A DNA stretch of 64,000 bases. Origin: Larus michahellis. Taxonomy: Eukaryota; Chordata; Aves; Charadriiformes; Laridae. Of the stretch, positions 12,501 through 27,500 are shown piece after piece. The DNA is taken from the NCBI RefSeq assembly GCF_964199755.1, contig NC_133903.1, forward strand, positions 3,551,001 through 3,615,000, in the 5' to 3' direction. Under the pieces are notes generated by a model. That model did not search any database. It worked only from the letters and a program-made list of their open reading frames with translations, and had not been told where the DNA came from. Within the stretch, counting starts at the first letter, position 1. Every line of letters begins with the position of its first letter. The translations under genes were made by a program, and so were the position numbers.

Positions 12501-15500
12501 ATGGAGACCTTCTGTAAATTGGAATACCTCTACTCTTCTATCTTGAAGAAATTAAATAAAGGAAAAAAGAAACCAAGTACGAAACAAGATTTTCTTCCAA
12601 TTATTTCTTCTGAGGCGTGGTTGCATATTCCGCTTCTCACCATCCAATCCTTTTGATCCCTAATTATCCCATACGAATTGTCATACCTCACTTGCCAAAC
12701 AGAAGTTAACTGCAATTTTAAAAGACTAATTTAATTTGTTGATGTAAAATTTTAAGTAGAGGAACAGGAGATTTTATAGACTGAAAACAGCCTCTTGATT
12801 CTGTGAAAAGGATTTATTTATAACCTAAAAACACTGAGTTACAGGCTTAAGTTTAGCAAATGGATCATGTTATATTAAAAATGACAACCTACTATTAAAA
12901 TGAAAAATTGGTAGGAACTTAGTGATAATTACAAATAATGGGAACATTTCAATAAATGGATGGTTACTGGCCAAGAATATATATAGTCTGCAGAGGAAAA
13001 AAGGAGCTATTTGTTGGATGTTTTTAAAGACTCAAGTTATTTGGTATTCAAAACATCATCTAGCATCCATCAGCCTATAACACACATAAGAGAATCTAAA
13101 GAACTGCACAGTATATCAAAAACCATCACCCTCTTAAGCTAGAGGACATTTTTATTCATATTTTTTACTACCTGTATTTCAGGGTCTATTTATTTTTAAG
13201 TAAAAATGATCAAAATCCCCAGTAATGATTTTCAACTAGCTTTTAGTGAAATGAGATTAACATGACCACACTGCACCGGAAAGCACATCTGTCAGTGCCC
13301 ATTCATCTCTTCTGGCCAGATAATGTCTGGCAGAGAAGTGGAAGATTGCAGAGATATCAAATTCAGTCATATTTCACAAAAAACCCCAACCAATTACAGA
13401 GCCCCATTTAAGACTGTCCAGGGTTAACAGATGCACAATTACATTTATTAGACACTGGAAAATCCAGAAGAGGTTATGAATACCTCAACACTACAAAAAC
13501 TTCAATTCAAACGGGATAAGGGTTTGTTATATTGTATTGACATCTTCCCTAATTCTTTACTCAAAGATGGTGTCCCATCAGCAGCGGAATTAAAAACAGC
13601 CTCCATTTTTATGACGATTAGTGCTCTACATCTTGTAAACCTTCCCATGAAAGAGTACTTGGCTTCCATCCAAACAGAAAGGCTAATGAATATTTTCTGA
13701 CCGGACAGCACACGTGCCCAAACTGATCATCCAACCAGCATAAAAATCATTGAAATGGGTTTTTTAGTCTTTTGCCAGTCTGCCAGTGAGCACACTTACC
13801 TGTGTCTCTATCCTTTATCTGTGAACTCCTTCAAGACCTCCCTCCCTCTACAAAATTGGACGGAAATTAGGTAATGGGTTCAGATGTTATAAGAAGATAT
13901 AAGCAAAACCACGAATGTCTTTTTTTTTTTTTTTTTTTTTTTACTTAGAAAGTAAGGCAAAAAACCCCAAATACTTAGAAGTGTAAGCTTTTTGCAACAT
14001 TCCACTGAATAAGAAAAAAAGTGATGGTTGGGTGGATAATCACCAAGAGAACAGCGCCGAAAAACCCCCAAGTTGCAGTGGTAATTATTGAAGCAAGCTA
14101 TCAACAAATGCTGGGAATTAACTATCATTCAGAATCTCTATGACAAGATTTAATGCCCCTCTGAAAACACACAACTAGCAGCCATTTAGATTACCAGCTT
14201 AATTTGCAACATATTAGTTAGATGCAAAGGGGAAAAAAACCCAAAACAAACAAGCAAAAACGTATGTCTGTACCTTACTAAGCTTTTCCATTGTATCTTC
14301 TGCCTTTTGTCTCGTCTCTTCCTCCAATTTTGACTCCAACTTCCCCACTTTCTGTGTCAGGTTCTGGATTTCCTCACTACGGTTGGAAAAGCAAAGATAT
14401 TTATAGCTAGAAGGTTTCTGTTGTTCCTGCTTTGAATATACTGAACCTACTTCATAATATTTGGTGGCTTTGTTTTTTTTAAAGGTCAAAGTGGGAAACT
14501 GCTCAGGAGAACATGATACATATTCTCATAGTAACAGACATGGAACATCAATTCTTAAGTTGTGATAGCACAGCTTTATGTTAACATTTGGAGAAAAGAA
14601 AAAGAAAAAAAAAAAAGCCCAATGTTACAATGGTACGCTTGTTACTATTAATAATGCACCCAGATCTGATGACTGACATATACGAACCTATAGCCAAGTC
14701 CTTTCTTACAAAGCAATGATGAAATCACTAAATCACCTTTTTTTCCCCCCACCCACTTCATAAGAATGCATGAAGTAAATGGAATGACATATTGGCAGGG
14801 GTCTAGAAGCATAGGCTAAGGTAAGGTAAAGATACTACAGCTTTTCCCTAGAAAGAGAAAAAAAGTCTCTGAGCCCAACACAGCAGCTTTCTTTTTCCAT
14901 TTATCTTACTAATTTTTATTATAATCTATACTTCTTAGTCTTCCGCTTCCTCTAAAACCATTCTGTAGAATTCTGCTCCTAGTAACTTATTCCATCCCTC
15001 CAAAAGTTTTGCTTAAATGAATTCCCAGCTTCCTGCAGTTCAGATGAGCTCCTGTGGATTTTGATCCACTTCAAAACAGAATTATACTTCGATTGTTTTT
15101 TTTTTTTTGTTCTGAAAGGATCTACTAATACAAAATACGATACCTTAAAGTCTGCTCTTCTGTACTCTTTTCTTCCTTTTTATTCTGCCACTTCTGCAGC
15201 TCCAGCTCCACTTCAGCCTTAGCCTGCAGTAACTGCTTGATGTCTAATCTATACAGGTATAAGAAAATTAAGCAATACTTAAGACATTCATACTTCACCA
15301 AAGTGGTTATTTTTTGTTTAACCTCCTAAAGAAAATATGTTCTCTCAAATTTGTAAAATAACTAAATGTTTAATTTTTCCTTTTAAACAAAACAAAATGC
15401 AAGCACACACTGTTCAGAAGCAAAAGGCCTCTTCGTGTGCTCTCACCAAGCCTTTCTGTTCAGAGCCGAGCTGACACAGGAGGCAGCGTCTTATCAACAA

Positions 15501-18500
15501 TACCCAGTAGTGTGCACACCTCCGCTCCTGATCAGATTGACCTGCCTGCCCCTATGCACTGACACACCAAATGAGTCCAGGCAATGCAAATTGCAAATCA
15601 ATTGCTTACTGGTGAGAAAAGAAGCCACAGAGCATCATATGGCAGAAGGCAGGCTTAAATGGAGAAAGTGGTAGATCAGGTCAAAACACGTTGAAAAAAC
15701 AAGACAAATTTTTACAGCAAAATGCTTCCAAGAAGTGCTGCATAAAGAGACATATAACCCTTCAAAGGCTTTTCAGTGTGGTTGGCAAAAAAAGTATGCC
15801 TTGAAAAATGTGTTAGAAATAAGCAGAAATTCTCATTTTCCATCCTCTCCTTGACTTTTTTTTTTCTGCAGTGTAACTTTACAATGCTAGTAAGAGTAAA
15901 AGAACCTTTTGAAATAAAAACTGAAGGGACCTTCAAAATTAATTTTCTTGCTGAAAATGTGAAGGACTTACTACATCGTTTCATAATGTGATAGGAAATT
16001 AAATAATTCACATCTACGGAAGAACATCATCTCAGACAAGAGTTGCACTTACTCTTTATTGAGTAGGAGATTTTGAAGTGCCTTCCTATCACTCTTCAGT
16101 TTCTTCACTAGCCCTTGGAGGCGACGGCATTCCTCAATATGGTCTACCTGCTGAAAGGCTGGATGATCCAGGTCTACAGAAGGCGAAGATGACGCAGCAA
16201 GTAACTGTGAAGACTCACTATCTGCTGATGACACCCTGGTGTTCTCCATGGCACATACTTTCTAAACAGGATAAATTCACACAAAAAATACAAAAGAAAA
16301 AAAGAAGAAAATTAAATTTAGCATAAAATGATTTTATTTAGACCATAAGAAAAGATAAAATGGAAGTTAACTCTAAAATGTGCATTTATATGCAACAAGT
16401 ATTAGAAAAAAACCAAAAAGAGCAGAAGGGTACACGGTACAAACATCAGTTTACATGTGTAAGGTAGAATGCACAAGGCTGATGCATTGAAAGACTACAT
16501 GCCATGAGCCCAAGCCAGTGGTTCTGCATTTTCTGCTCAGAGACAGGTAAGATGGCCACGTGATTATGGTCACTTACTTTTTCTAGTTCCGAAATACGCC
16601 TCACCAGCCTCTGTCTGCTCCACTCACTATAATCTAAATAAAATAACAAAGCTTTAAACATTGAACTCTGTCAGTGAGTCAACATCGTTCTTGCTTTTTG
16701 AGACCTCTGTCCACATAGGAAGACCACATGCAGACCTCTGAACCCACCTTTAAATATGCAGCAATGAAAAAATGAGAACGGTCTTCAAATATCTGACTTC
16801 TACACCAATTAGCTCAAAATCAATATAAACCATTCACATTCATCAGTTTCAACAACTGAAAAACAGTTTTCCAGTGAAACATTAAATCTTCAAATGATTC
16901 CAGTTCAGAATTCTCAGGAATAAAGGCAACTCAGGTCTGACCGGAGCAGCATATCCAGAAGTCAGAGAGAGACTCCTGTAAGAAACTTCTCATTTCAACT
17001 TTCGCCCCTCCTGTACCTTCACCTTTGCAATAACTCCCTTATTTCTAACATTGTATGGCCCCACTCTCAAACACATCTTTCAAATGTACCTAAGTCTCTT
17101 GCCCCATGTTCACCAACTTTTCAGCACGTACTTTTTGTTTTATTGGAAGGAGGAGAACTACTCAGTACATGATCTAGGTCTTCTTTCAGCCTCTGATTCT
17201 CACTCTGCAATTCCTTGATGTTCCTAGATAATCTCAGGACAGCAGCATTCAGTGCCTTTAGTCGTTTTTGGGTATCTCTGCCCTCTGTACTTGGAAACAG
17301 GGTCAAAAGCAGAAAGTTAACTTAAAAGCAGAGAACAAAGAAGCAGCATTAAAAAGAGCAGAACAGCCTCACTATTCAAGTCAGCTGGCTAAGTTAACTG
17401 TCTCAGCTCCCCCAGCAGCATTTCTCAACGTTTGTTACTTGAGGAAATACCTATTCTTTTAGGAAGAAACATGCAAAGACCATCTTGCTCAACACTTTCA
17501 AAGTATCTTTTTTCTTTGATGCAAATTACAACAATTGTGAAACTTTGAAAGTTCATTTATTACTTTTACTTCCTCCCCCACTCTGTTTCATTAACGCATA
17601 AACAAGGGTGCTTGTATGAGTTTTACTTATTTGGTTTTCTATTTGTTTTGTTAACCAACCTTATAATGCTTTACCAGTGCTCTACGGACCACTGATTTAA
17701 AAACACTTATCTTAAGCCAACTGGGAGACTCCTCAAAAAAAATGTTCAGCACGGAAAGCTAACCCGCATGCTCCAAATCACTTTCTTCCACTTAACAAAC
17801 AGATTGAGATCGGGAGAGAGAGAGAGGACTATACATAGATGGAATAACTCTCAAATAAATCCAACACACAAGTGTATTTTCAGATAACTGTGAATGCTGC
17901 TCTAATGTAAAATAAATTATTCCTATGAAAGTAAACCCCAGAGGAATTTCTTTCTTCATTTAAGATACATTTCAATCAATGACAGATTTGAAACAGATTT
18001 GAAGAATACACCTAGCGTCAATGTGAAAGGAATAAAAGGCGTCAGAAAAGGGAAAGCCTGCTATGTGTTAAATCTGTTTTAAATACATTACAGTGATTTT
18101 GCCTTTTTAATTTTTTTAATAAAAGGGGGAAGAAACCTCAGCTTCTAGATACGCAAAGTTTGTAAAGTTGGTTCACAAAATACTTCTAGTGAGATAAAAT
18201 ACTTGTTCTTTATTGTTATGAGAAAATTATTAAAAACTTACTTTTGGAAACAAAAGTCTGAAGTAACCAATGGACCTACTTTTGGACAAATGCTACCGCC
18301 AACGATAATCACAGAACAGTTTGTGATGGAATCTTACATCCCATCCACTGGAATAATTACAAGGTAAAGGGGGAGATAGTCTACAATTAGCATATCAGAG
18401 TGAAAAGCTGAATCTAATCTACCTTTTGGAAATTAAAAGGAAATGAAGCCATAAAAACAAACAAATAAGGCTGTCCAGATGTCACGGATGACTGACTAGT

Positions 18501-21500
18501 CATACAGCTATCACAGGCAGGAGGAAAAAAAAAGTGACAGAAATGATAGAAATCATAACTGTATCACTGAGTGCCATTATTTTAGGCTCATCAAAACTTA
18601 AATGAAAGAATTGCAGACCATTTTGAGGACTTGAAATGTTGCCTAGTTTCTAGCTACAATTGGATACTACAGCTTCACATATAAATAATTGTATTTCAGC
18701 ATTAACACTGAAAAAGAGGAGCTAAATGCCACTTGCATCAGCCAGAAATAACATAGACAAGCCTCATGAAAGAAACACTCTCCTACAACTCTTTCTACGT
18801 GCCAGAGTCCTGACCTTCAACACCATTTATTATTTCAGCGCTCAGCCTCTCAAGTAGAGACTGACAGTCACGTAATGGAGAGAGACTGCCCTGACCACTG
18901 CTTTTTGAAGCTATGAATAAATAAGGACCAGGAAGAGACCTGATGACTCATTTTCACCTGTAAATAAATTAGCTGTGATGGCTTACAGCCTCGAGAGGCT
19001 AGTCACTGCATGTCTGAGCCCAAAAAGATTTTTTTTTTTAATAGTGACAAAACAAATTGCAGTTTTCAATCCACAAGAGACAGGGAATTAGGGAAACGCA
19101 AGTAGTATACATAATGAACCATAAAGAGTTCTGATATGTTTCTACCAATGTAAATAATTACACCCAAAATTAAGACAGTTGCCTGTAGTTAAGACTAAGA
19201 GGGCAAGAGTATTTCAGGGGAGGTTTAGATTAGATATTAGGAAACATTTCTTCACTGAAAGGGTTATTAAACATTGGAATAGGCTGCCCAGGGAGGTGGT
19301 GGATTCACCAACCCTGGAGGTGTTTAAAAAAAGGGTAGATGGGGCACTGAGGGACATGGTTTAGAAGTGGCTCTTGTCAGGGTAGGCTAAAGGTTGGACT
19401 CGATGATCTTAAAGGTCCCTTCCAACCTCAACAATTCTATGATTCTATGATTCTATGAAGTGATGTGGTAACAAGTTTTCCTATCCTACAAGACTCTCTT
19501 GCATAGACACTTTTAATTTGCTTCAATCACCAGTGATGTCAGAATAGGTGTGATTATGGGGGAAGATGAATTTTATTTAACTGAGATAAATTTTCAGAGC
19601 TTTCATTCACTTTTTAAATAGCTCTAGTATTTTTTCCACAACCACAAAATGATCTGCCTACAAAAAAAAAAACATGACTAAGACATATACCAAGTCTGTG
19701 AAGCCAACCAAAGCAGTACCGAAAAGCAAATCCAGCAATCTAAATGACAAAATAAACTCTTCCCATGTAGTTGTTTTCCATTAGTTGAGGTAGTATGAGT
19801 GATATATCAAGCACATATACACAAACATTTGCCTCAAAAGAATTAAACATACTTTTTCCTCATAGCCTCAGATTTTGCCAGGAGGAGTTGGAGACGATGA
19901 ACCTGTGAAATATGAAATATAGATTCCATTAAGGAGCCACCTGTGGAAGCTGACATTGCTAATGCAACACATTTGTCCATGAGGTGAAAATTCACAACAG
20001 CACTCTGTGGGTAGCAGCAGAGGCAATGATGCTATCACTGAAAATCAGGGTACTGTTATATTGGTTTTCATCTAGATACTTATGGATGTACACTAGTTTC
20101 TTTATTTCCGCTTTTTGGTTAAACACACTCAACTTACTGAAAAAAAAAGTTTTTCAGTACATATATTTGGAGCTATGAGAGTATCTATGAAAATCTGATT
20201 CCAATGACAGGTGCGGCTAAGCATTAAGAAACCTATCTAAAACATTCCATTTATACTTTGACTCAACAACTGAACAACTTCCTCTCCTGTACGAACGTTG
20301 AAGGACCTGTCAGACGTACCTCTTCATAGTAGGTTTCCATAGCTATCCTCATTTCTTCCAAATTAGCGGTCTTCACGTCTGCCTGGAACTTACTGAAAAT
20401 AGATTAATATAGAAAATAATTCAGTCAGACCAGCAAAGCACTGCAATACCTGTTGATTTACTATTTCTGAGTGGGTGGTTTATAATTGCTAATATTTTCT
20501 AGGAGTTCATTAAAACATCTTAAGGAACAGAAGAATACAGATGAAAAATAATATGGATTGCAAAATCCCTTTAACTCATCCAATACAAGCCTCTATCCCC
20601 CCCAAAGTCATACTTAATAGTGTTGTCTTTCTCCTTGCACTGTTGTTCTAGCTTGAAAATCTTCTGCTTTAATCCACTAACAACCTACAGAAAGAACAAA
20701 GACCTAATAAGTCCTAGAATAATCCATCTCTTCACAGAAGTTCCGTTTCTCCATAATCTTGCCCCGTCTTTATAAATTGTACCTAACCAGATACACTTAT
20801 TCGTACATACTGCATATTCATACATATGTACATACATACATTAGTAAATCATACACACGTATGCTACCCTGTGACAAAGAGAACACTAATGAAATCAGAT
20901 CCCTAACTTACACCTGTGGTAACATAACCAGTTTAATAATATTTATACACAATCATTAAATAAAAACAACTCTGCCCGTTACCCTGCTGAAGTCAAAGCA
21001 GCCGACAGAGAGAACGCTCCCTAAACAGATTCAAAACAATGACAAAGAAGGCTCCCTAAAATAATGTTCATTCCAGATCTTTGTTACTGGTTTCTCATCT
21101 GACTATAGAAATAACGGTTACATGATTCCCTAATTGCTTATTCTTTCTTACTTCATTTTATTTTTTTACTCAGTAGTGTTTCAGCTTGGCAAGAGGAAAG
21201 AAGGAAAAACGAAAGCAAAAGGTAATGAAGAAACTATTACCCATCCATTATCAGTCTTCTTTTCTGACAAAGCTCGTGCCAGCTCAGAGCCCTGAAAGAT
21301 AAGACAGATAAAGCAAGTAACCAACTTGCTGCTTTATTCTACTGCTCCACAGTCATTTCACAGTCCAACAGCTTAAGTTCTGAAGTCCCTGTGCTCATTG
21401 TTTTATATTGGCACACTTCTGCCAAGATATAGATCTGCACACAGAAAACGACAGGCCCAAGGAATCTGGTGAAATTCAGGTCTTCTAACTACGATCCTAA

Positions 21501-24500
21501 ACGTCTCTCAGCCTCATGGGTCTGACAAAAAGGCTCATCTTTTGCTTACTGGTTCAGGTCTCAGGACCACATGCATCAGTCACCATGCAAGAGGTTAACT
21601 CCCTTCTACTCTCAGGCAAAATATTCAGAAAGTGGGCCTCTAAAGAGACAGCATTTTAATTTTACCTTCAGAAATTAAAAGTATCTTTGCTAAATTAACT
21701 TATCCACATAGCATGGCATGACCTTCCTTTGAACTGAGGCTAGACTTGTGAGCTGAGATATACAAAACACAAATCCCTTCACATCAACCACCTCACACAT
21801 TCAAGCTCATCATTCCTAGAAGCCAACACACTACAGACTCCTGAAATCTAAAGAGACGAGGAGAAGAGGATCACACTGCTCAGCACTCTTTTGCTCCGCT
21901 TTTACCCCCTCAAGAAATAGTCACCCTGGAAGGATCCAACAGTTGTTCAATCTGTTTATCTTTTCTATTGTTCTCTTCTTCTAGTCGACGGAGCTTAGTT
22001 TTCATTCGATCTCCCTCATTTTTCTGAGCTTGTATTGTCTAAAAGAGGGGAGAAAAATCATAAGCACATTTCAGAAATAGAAACACACTGAGTTTTCACA
22101 TGGAAACGCATTTGGATGTCAATAACAATCCAATTACGATGGTGAGGATGAAGCAAAAGGAAAAAAAAAAAAAAAAAAAGAGACCATCAGCCTGGATGAG
22201 GGCTGGCAGATAAGAGAGGTGACAGGGCAAAAATAAAAGGAAAAGGTTTAACAGAAAGGCAAACTTACACAAATGATCTACAACCGCCAAGCTATTTGTC
22301 TACAGGTATTCCTAGTGTTTAACATGCCCAGTCCTCATCTTCCATACACTGCACTAAACTCAACTGAGAAATTGTTAAAATGGGATGGGTAACAGCCAGG
22401 GGAAAAAAAAAAGGTGGTGGAGGGACAAAGAAACCAAATGCAATGAACCTTTTCAGCGTCCAGCTAGGGCCATGGCTGGGGTTCAGGACTGGGTATACTT
22501 CAAGGCTTCCACATCCAGTACTCAGAAGTATCTATCACACCGTAAGAACAATGAAATTGCCTTAAACAGACACAAGTTTAGTTTAGCCTTACATTACAAA
22601 TGCAAAAAAATTTGGTGGATCTCCCAGTTGTAGAAACCAAAGTATTCTGAACCAACAAGGCCTGGATATCTACAGATGGATAGAGCAACCCTATGACTTT
22701 CTATGTAAGTATCAGAGAGACTGTACCTTTTTTAGTTCTATAATTTCATCATACATGTCTTCTTTTTCTTTGTAGTCAGGAGTTCCAGGAATGTAGCCTA
22801 CAGAAAAAGATACATAAAATAAGCAGATCTGAAAGAAGTATTTTTAACTAACTAGAAACCTTACAGTTAAAGGAAAATATCTAGAACAGCACTAAATTAA
22901 GCTTTCAATCAATCAGCAGGGAAATTAATTTTAGAAATGGAGATGTAACTGTGTGAAACTTCTGCCAGGTTTTGCAGAAAATTTCTCCTAATTACTTCTC
23001 GTCTCTCTGGGGCTAGATTAAAATATCCACCTCAAGAAAGACATACACTTTACAGAAGCCTGCAGTCTTCTCATCCCAACAAATCAATTGTTTACAAAAG
23101 ATTTCTAAAGGATGTCCAGAATACATTTTTCTATTCATGCCTAACATGTAAAAGTCCATCATCTTTTAAAGATGCCAGAAGCTGTGTATTACCAGTAACA
23201 ATGTAGGTGTCATTTTAAATGGAAGTAGAATTTTTAAGTTTACAGTTCTCCTTTAAGAAAAGCAGGATGAAAGTTTCAAATTTTGCTCTTCTCATAAAAC
23301 TCAATTGATTTTAATATCACAACCACATGAGAGAGCACTTTCTAGAGAAGAAGCAAAAGGAGTCAATTACATAGAATTTCAGGCAAGCAGATGGTTTCTA
23401 TCAATGGTTCCTAAACTATGTTTTGCAAAGTCACAATAAATTGTCTACAGCTGGCCCATTGAACCATATTATATTTGCAACGGTTTCAGCTGCAAATACA
23501 TGGCAATTTGCAAAAAGTTCTGAAAGCTAATAGTGACTCATTGCTCAAAAAATTTGGAAACCCCTGTCTTATCCAATTTAGAAATCTCAAAAAGTATCTC
23601 ATGGAACATATTTTGACACATATACTTTAATACAGGCTAAACTGAAATGGCTCTTGCTTTACTAAAGCTAAGATCGTAAGCAATGTGGTTTTTTACATTG
23701 GAAAAAGATCATTAACTTTTATCTACCACACCATTACATAGTTTACCATTACTAGAAGAACGAGAATGTTTTGGCTTCTTCATTCCTAGAGCTTCCTTCA
23801 AATATTCTGGCGTGCTACTAGAAACGTTAGTTCGCATATGCCCCATGTCAACGTCTGATTTCAGAGGATGGCTCATTCCTGCCAACAAAAATGGAACAAA
23901 AATGCAAAAATCAGGGATAATTGTGAATTAAATTTGTTGATTTATTCTGAGCAAATGCAACATAGAAAGCTCCAGATGCTGTTAATTATTCCCTCTGTAA
24001 ATTCCAATGCTCAAGATCAGATAATTCCAACCACCCAAATAAATAACAGTGAAATTACTTCCTATGTAGCCTATAATCAAATACAAATCTATTTTTTAAG
24101 AGTTTATATGTTAAGCTGTCCACAACACTGAATTTTATCCACATACGTAGATAAAGTTTCTATACTAATACCTTGTTTCAGTGATCCCAGCCACATCTGC
24201 CTTGGGTTTTTTACAGCTGCACTCTCGAGACGTGCACTGCCTGTTCCCTGCAGAGATCGCCAAACTGCAGCTTTTTTAGGATACAGTTGTGTGCTAGAGC
24301 TGTATGGAGACTCTAAAACAAAAGAAAATATCTCAGCATTCCCTTAAAAAAGCTCAAGGTCACAAAAATTCTGTCTTGTGCTTCAAGGTTCCCAGAGACA
24401 GTCCTGTTACTTATAAAAATAGAATTTAACAGCATACTACATACTGGCTTATGCAGAGCAATGGGACATTCACCTAAAAAAAAACCCCTCACGATAAAGA

Positions 24501-27500
24501 AAAAAATCCAATTCCAAAAAATGAAGAGGCTTAGAAAGAGACACAGTGACTCAAGGCATGTAGAAATATTTACATGTACAGCTTGGATAGGCATCCTTAA
24601 GATACCTGCATGTCTAAATTCATACATTACATTGACTTTTCAATGAATGTATACACAAATGTCCTGTCAATGAGAAAAATACGTAGGGCTAATCAGATAG
24701 AAGTAACTCTATAGCTACGAATCCACTAGCAATTGCAGTAATCAAAGAACAGAACTGGCCTAATGGAACTGCTGGGGAGCCCCTCACATTACTACTTCAG
24801 GTATGGTTGTCAGGTTCAAATGACGACTCTAATTCCACTTAAAATTATTAGTATAGATGTACACTATATGGGCTACTAGTTAGTCTTCAAATTACCAAGA
24901 GAAGTACAGTAAGAAGCAACATCACAAACATCATAGTTGAAATTAAACAGCTATTTTAAATTCCATCATTTAGGCAAGCAAAAGGATTTCAGGAAAAGAA
25001 AGTAGGTGTACATCTACCAGAACATGCCTCTTCCACAATGTAAAGCGAAATTTAAAAGTGCAATATTATTTAATTTATTAGAAACAAAACAATCAGCAAC
25101 ACTTAGTCATCTTTGAAACATTCACTGGAAGTATAAAAAGGAAGGTAAATGGAAAAGTACATAAAACCCAGAAAAATGGACAAAACCCCATATTAAATCT
25201 GCAGATCTAATAATAACATTGTACTTATAAGGTTTCTAAAAAAATTCCAACAAATGAAACAGAGGACTGCTTAATCTACAAACGTAGATATCTACTGGAT
25301 GGTAGGTAGCTCCAGTATTTCTAGATTCTTTCTACATAGCAAATATCAGCATTTCTCCAAAAAGACAAAGAGAAAAAGAAATTCCAGAACGCTTGCTATC
25401 AGAAGGGATAAACTACAGAAAGCAGTTTAAGCTGGAGAATCAAGAATTACAACTAACCCATAAACTTCAATATTTAGCCTACAAAGGTCTAACTTCACAG
25501 GTTACAGAACAAATCTCACATAGGTGTATTCTGCACACACTAGTGAACAATTCTAAAGAGAACAATAAGATGTTATTTCAAGTAAATCTTCCAGTTCCTG
25601 TGTCCCATAAATCTACCTTGTTCTGCAATAACAGAAGCAGAAGAAAAAAATTTGGAACACTTACTTGGTGACTTTGGAGGCTTGTGAAAAATTTTCTTCT
25701 TTAACTTCTGGAAGAGAAGAAGAATTTTTATGTTTTTAAAACATTGCACTCTTCAAAGATTTCAGTATATAATCTCAAAATTGGTTTCAATCCCCATTTT
25801 GTATGAAGAGCACTTGTTCTAATAACACAATCTTCTGTGTAGAGAAAAAGAATAGTAGCATTAAGTATATGCAGATTTGGGCACAGCAACGGTCACCAGA
25901 ATTAAGGTGGTGCCTACTGAAGTTTTATGCTACAGATAAAAGAGTAGCCTGTTCATGCTCAGAACACTAAGACCTTCCCCATCAACATTAAATACAAGTA
26001 GCAGCAAATTCAAGACTATCACTGAGTAGAGGCTGATCTGTAGAACCATTTAGCTAAAGGAAAGACTTATTCAATTCCATTAAAGCTCTGTAAAAGGATT
26101 ACTTAGGTCCATAACTTGATAGAACAGCAAAATGAAGCCAAACATCATTTGCAGCCCCCAGTGCTGAGAATTTAGAAGCAAGAATTACATCTCGAATTAT
26201 AGTAGGTTTTTGAATCAAGCTACGCTGCAATAACATTGTTAGCTCTCCTCTCTGAAGGGTGTCTTATCGACCAGGAGGCATCACGTGGATGTAGTGTGTG
26301 CAAGAACATGCTGGGAGGCCTTTTACGGCATTCACCCACAGTGTGCCATTAATAAAACTCACCATTTCTGTATCTGATTCACAGGTTATCACAGACATGC
26401 TGTCATCTCCCTGGGAAATAGAGACATTAACTGTGATATTTGCTACTAAGTAACTGGTTATAATACACTTCCAGAGAACTTTATATCCTGTTACTATCAC
26501 AACAAAGTCTGAGTGCAATAAATTAAAATGGTAAATGTGTCACCACTGTTGCAAAAAACCAGCATCGTTTGCTCTAACACAAATGTTCTGTGTGATAGAG
26601 TGCAAGTCGCTTCAGACTCCAGCCACAGAGACTTATGCACCTCAGTGCACAGCATTACAATAGCTGAACCGTCAAGGTGCCCCATCTTCCATGGTGCTGG
26701 TTCTGCACGAATTTCTCCACCAGTAAGAGTTAGGCAGCAACTCATCTGTCTTTCCCCTTCCTCACTTACTTTTTCCTGCCCTTGCTATCCTATGGGAGCG
26801 TCCAGTAAACTTGACTGCAGAAGTGAATCAGTCCAAGGAAAAAACCCCAAACCAAGGAATCAAAAGTGGATAATTTTTCCTCAGATTGAGTTGACGAGTT
26901 TTCCTGCTTCTCAAATGTAAGCATAGCCACCGCAGAAGATAAATTTCCACTTTGCTTTCAAATTATCTGTATGTATGCTGCCCTCACAGGGAGAACATTT
27001 CCCCTTGCTGCTGACTCCATGGCGCTCACAGCTGCAGCACCATTCTTTGGACAGATGCGGATCTACCTCTGTAAGAGGCAGCACGGAGTGAAGCATTTTT
27101 GAGAACTCTGGCTGACAGAACAGGAGCTGGGCCTGACAACAGCAGAGCAGGTAAAACAGCTTTCTGTGCTGGCTGAGAGCAAACAGGTATACATGTCAGA
27201 CACTATGCCATACAGCTTTTAATTTCCGGAGGCAATATTCCTTGCAGCACACTGATTATTTTTGTTATTTTTAAGGCCTTTTTATCACTCTGGGAGATGT
27301 CTCTACCTAACTACAGCTATCGCATTAGGAATCAGAGAACGTGGAGGGTGCCCAAACTCGATAGGAGATGGTAAACAACAAAACATTCACGAGGATATAG
27401 ACGTGCAATAACGAAAACACCGCAGTCCTTGGAAAACTTCACAGTCCCTTTGCTCTTGCAAAACAGGCCCAACAAGAGCAACCTACGACACACAACAGAG

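Noticed and set aside
17287-17300. Alternative acceptor TACAG for IQCE exon 12
   Set aside because: It would start the exon with a two-base phase that does not join exon 11; the AG nine bases later does.
19179-19364. 61-codon open frame that looks protein-like
   Set aside because: It is the C-terminus of CR1 ORF2 within a truncated retrotransposon.
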